The notes below the pieces were generated by a model that saw only the letters and a program-made list of their open reading frames with translations, ran no database searches and had not been told where the DNA came from. Below, piece after piece: positions 13,901 through 15,675 of a stretch of 15,675 bases of DNA (within the stretch, counting starts at the first letter, position 1; each line of letters begins with the position of its first letter). Both the position numbers and the translations under genes were made by a program. Origin of the DNA: an uncultured Comamonadaceae bacterium (GTDB lineage: Bacteria; Pseudomonadota; Gammaproteobacteria; Burkholderiales; Burkholderiaceae); NCBI GenBank assembly GCA_946482595.1, contig CAMLSD010000107.1:1-15675 (forward strand). The letters are read 5' to 3'.

Positions 13901-13934
13901 GGGTGCAGACTGCCTTGGCGAATCGGTCTGACCC
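13901..13934 (+). promoter_or_regulatory. 5' UTR stem-loop upstream of the FeeM-like gene
   Basis: GGGT-g-CAGAC (13901-13910) pairs with GTCTG-ACCC (13926-13934), giving nine base pairs with one bulged G and a 15-nt loop. It starts about 6 nt after the predicted transcription start and ends 11 nt before the AGGAGGG ribosome-binding site (13946-13952). It could be a regulatory or stabilising leader structure, or, as DNA, an operator with half-sites CAGAC/GTCTG. No known riboswitch class was recognised. Confidence 0.45.
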
Positions 13935-13956
13935 GTCAATGATTCAGGAGGGTTGA

Positions 13957-14751
13957 ATGGGCGCAATGCATGCTTCGCAGGAGGCTTCAAACACCATCAT
14001 CGGTCTGCCGTTGCGCCACACGCCCCACTTGCGAAACTGGTGCTGGGACCGGCTGGATGCGCCGCAGATGTCGCAAGCAGACTGGGCAAGCCACGAGGCC
14101 GAGTTCAAGATCCGCCTGGCTGACGAGGCCAGCCGGCGCAGCAGCGCGAGCATGCTCATCAACCGTCGCTACGCATGGCGCGGCTATGCCAGCACCGACG
14201 TGCAAGGCGAGTCGCCGAACCGGGTGACGCTGGTGGCCGGCACCCGTTCGGCAACCATCGGCACCATCAGCATCAACTTCGACAGCCCCGACGGGCTGCT
14301 GGTCGACGAACTCTTTCGTGACGAACTTGAGCCACTGCGCGATGCCGGGCATCGGTTGTGCGAATTCATCAAGCTGGCGGTCGATGGTGAAGTGCGTTCC
14401 AAACGCGTGCTGGGTGCCCTGTTTCATATTGCGATGATCTTTGCGCGCAATATTCATGGCGCCACCGACCTGATGATCGAGGTGAATCCGCGGCACGTGC
14501 GCTTTTATCAGCGGATGCTCGGATTCACATCCGTCGGCGAACCGCGCTGGAATACCCGTGTGAATGCCCCTGCCGTCCTGATGCGGCTTGAATTCGAGAA
14601 ACATCACCACCGCGTCGAAAAATTCGGCGGTCACCCTGAAATGGCAGATGTTGAAAAGTCTTTCTACCCCTTCTTTTTTGCACCGCATGAAGAGGAGGCG
14701 ATTACCCGCCGTCTGGCCGGTCGCTCCGGCGTGGCGGTGACCCATGACTGA
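13957..14751 (+). CDS. FeeM-like N-acyl amino acid synthase
   Basis: This 264-residue protein resembles the FeeM/autoinducer-synthase branch of the GNAT fold. That branch transfers a long acyl chain from acyl carrier protein to an amino acid such as tyrosine. Visible features are FKIRLADEASR (50-60), the strand TIGTISINFDSPDGLLVDELFR (100-121) with conserved acidic residues, CEFIKLAVD (135-143), and the GNAT-type C-terminal motif NPRHVRFYQRMLGF (177-190). The N-terminal ~40 residues and the tail after about 215 are less typical. The start has AGGAGGG 4 nt upstream; a later in-frame ATG (codon 4) is less likely. GC content and third-position bias drop in its second half compared with the flagellar genes, hinting at later acquisition. 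The stop overlaps the next gene by 8 nt. The acyl and amino-acid substrates are unknown. Confidence 0.82.
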   Translation: MGAMHASQEASNTIIGLPLRHTPHLRNWCWDRLDAPQMSQADWASHEAEFKIRLADEASRRSSASMLINRRYAWRGYASTDVQGESPNRVTLVAGTRSATIGTISINFDSPDGLLVDELFRDELEPLRDAGHRLCEFIKLAVDGEVRSKRVLGALFHIAMIFARNIHGATDLMIEVNPRHVRFYQRMLGFTSVGEPRWNTRVNAPAVLMRLEFEKHHHRVEKFGGHPEMADVEKSFYPFFFAPHEEEAITRRLAGRSGVAVTHD

Positions 14752-15675
14752 ATTTGCCTATGACGAGGCCTTCAGCCGCAACCTGGGCTGGGTGACCGAA
14801 GCCGAACAGCAGCGGCTGCGCGGTGCGCGAGTGGCGATTGCCGGCATGGGCGGTGTCGGCGGCGTGCACCTGCTGACGCTGGCCCGGCTGGGTGTGGGCG
14901 CCTTTCACCTGGCCGACTTCGACCATTTCGACCTGGCCAACTTCAATCGCCAGGCCGGTGCGATGGTCTCGACACTGGGACAACCCAAGGTCGAGGTGTT
15001 GCGGCAGATGGCGCAGGACATCAACCCCGAACTCGAGTTGCAGGTGTTTGCAGACGGAGTACACGACGGCAATCGGGACGACTTCCTCAACGGCGTGGAC
15101 CTCTACGTCGACAGCCTCGACTTCTTCGCCTTCGAGGCGCGGCGCAAAGTGTTCGCTGCATGCGCGGCAAAGGGCATCCCGGCCATCACCGCCGCGCCGC
15201 TGGGCATGGGGTGTGCCTTTCTCGCCTTTGTGCCGGGGTCGATGAGTTTCGAGGACTACTTTGCGCTGGAAGGTCACGACGAATTCGAGCAGGGCCTGCG
15301 CTTCCTGCTCGGGCTGGCGCCGGCCCGGCTGCATCAGTCCTACCTGGTCGACCCCAGTCGGGTGCGGCTCGATTTGCGCCAGGGTCCGTCGACCATCATG
15401 GCCTGCCAGTTGTGTGCCGGCATCGCCGCCACCGAGGCGCTGAAGCTGCTGCTCGGTCGCGGCCCGGTGCGCGCCGCACCGCGCGGCCTGCACTTCGATG
15501 CCTACACCGGGCGCCTGAAGCACACGCATGTGCGCCTGGGCAACCGGCATCCGCTGCAGCGGCTGAAGCTGGCAATCGCCCGGCGCATGCTCGGTCGCAA
15601 GCACGGTGTGTCACCACCGCCCCCCAAAGAAAACGGGCTCCACAAAGGGAGCCCGGTCAAAAGCACACGGGGTGC
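14744..15675 (+). CDS. ThiF/MoeB (E1-like) family adenylyltransferase, 3' end outside window
   Basis: This partial CDS has 310 codons to the window edge without a stop. The E1-like fold is clear: nucleotide-binding GMGGVGG (34-40), ADFDHFDLANFNRQ (57-70, the usual DxDxVxxSNLNRQ), GQPKVEVL (79-86), and DSLDFFAFEARR (123-134) supplying the Mg/adenylate aspartates. TAAPLGMGCAFLAFVPG (149-165) and CQLCAGIAATEALKLLLG (221-238, a single CxxC) follow. Such enzymes adenylate the C-terminus of a protein, peptide or small carboxylate. No ubiquitin-like ThiS/MoaD partner is visible, and only one CxxC of the two in zinc-binding MoeB is present. The ATG overlaps the stop of the FeeM-like gene (ATGACTGA), with GAGGAGGC further upstream, so coupled translation is likely. 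The family core seems complete by about residue 285; the tail reads across a minus-strand terminator. Confidence 0.88.
   Translation, partial: MTEFAYDEAFSRNLGWVTEAEQQRLRGARVAIAGMGGVGGVHLLTLARLGVGAFHLADFDHFDLANFNRQAGAMVSTLGQPKVEVLRQMAQDINPELELQVFADGVHDGNRDDFLNGVDLYVDSLDFFAFEARRKVFAACAAKGIPAITAAPLGMGCAFLAFVPGSMSFEDYFALEGHDEFEQGLRFLLGLAPARLHQSYLVDPSRVRLDLRQGPSTIMACQLCAGIAATEALKLLLGRGPVRAAPRGLHFDAYTGRLKHTHVRLGNRHPLQRLKLAIARRMLGRKHGVSPPPPKENGLHKGSPVKSTRG
15626..15655 (-). terminator. Intrinsic terminator on the minus strand
   Basis: An 8-bp perfect stem (CGGGCTCC 15634-15641, GGAGCCCG 15648-15655, loop ACAAAG) is preceded on the plus strand by AAAGAAAA. On the minus strand it is therefore a hairpin followed by TTTTCTTT, a standard intrinsic terminator. 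It implies a convergent minus-strand gene ending at or beyond the right edge; a TGA in minus orientation lies at 15657-15659. The element overlaps the open 3' part of the ThiF-like reading frame. Confidence 0.8.

Overview
The window is a GC-rich stretch of a motile betaproteobacterial chromosome. The most likely source is Burkholderiales, near the Leptothrix/Rubrivivax/Ideonella/Comamonadaceae cluster. This is an inference from gene content (flhB-flhA-flhF-flhG-fliA and motA-motB-cheY-cheZ blocks), strong G/C bias at third positions, and GC-rich intergenic repeats of a style I associate with that group. No rRNA, tRNA, CRISPR array or transposase gene was seen.

Layout, left to right. (1) 1-2455 is a small accessory block. 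It holds an AIM24/TIGR00266-family protein and an ArsN2-type acetyltransferase on the minus strand, and a divergent unassigned acyltransferase-like gene on the plus strand. Three copies of a ~70-bp hairpin-forming repeat lie at 43-114, 2309-2378 and 2390-2455. Two of them abut the stop codons of minus-strand genes. (2) 2461-10386 is a tight minus-strand flagellar operon, in transcription order flhB, flhA, flhF, flhG-like, fliA, then a soluble chemoreceptor. flhB/flhA and flhA/flhF overlap by 4 nt, and flhF/flhG-like by 8 nt. (3) 10387-10726 is the divergent control region, with a near-consensus sigma-28 promoter facing motA. (4) 10727-13691 is the plus-strand operon motA-motB-cheY-cheZ, closed by a strong intrinsic terminator. 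(5) 13746-15675 holds a separately promoted two-gene unit: a FeeM-like N-acyl amino acid synthase overlapping a ThiF/E1-like adenylyltransferase that is still open at the window end.

Functionally, FlhA and FlhB form the flagellar export gate. FlhF and the FlhG-like protein should set flagellar position and number. FliA made from the minus operon should switch on the motA promoter, producing the stator (MotAB) together with the response regulator CheY and its phosphatase CheZ. The soluble receptor after fliA would feed the chemotaxis array; cheA and cheW are not in the window.

The two most interesting items are these. The FlhG-like protein keeps the N-terminal DQAxxLR motif (FlhF GTPase activation) but has no P-loop where MinD-type ATPases carry one. 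The acyltransferase/E1-like pair has its own promoter and a 5' UTR hairpin, and looks like a compact pathway for a modified acyl-amino-acid product that I cannot name.
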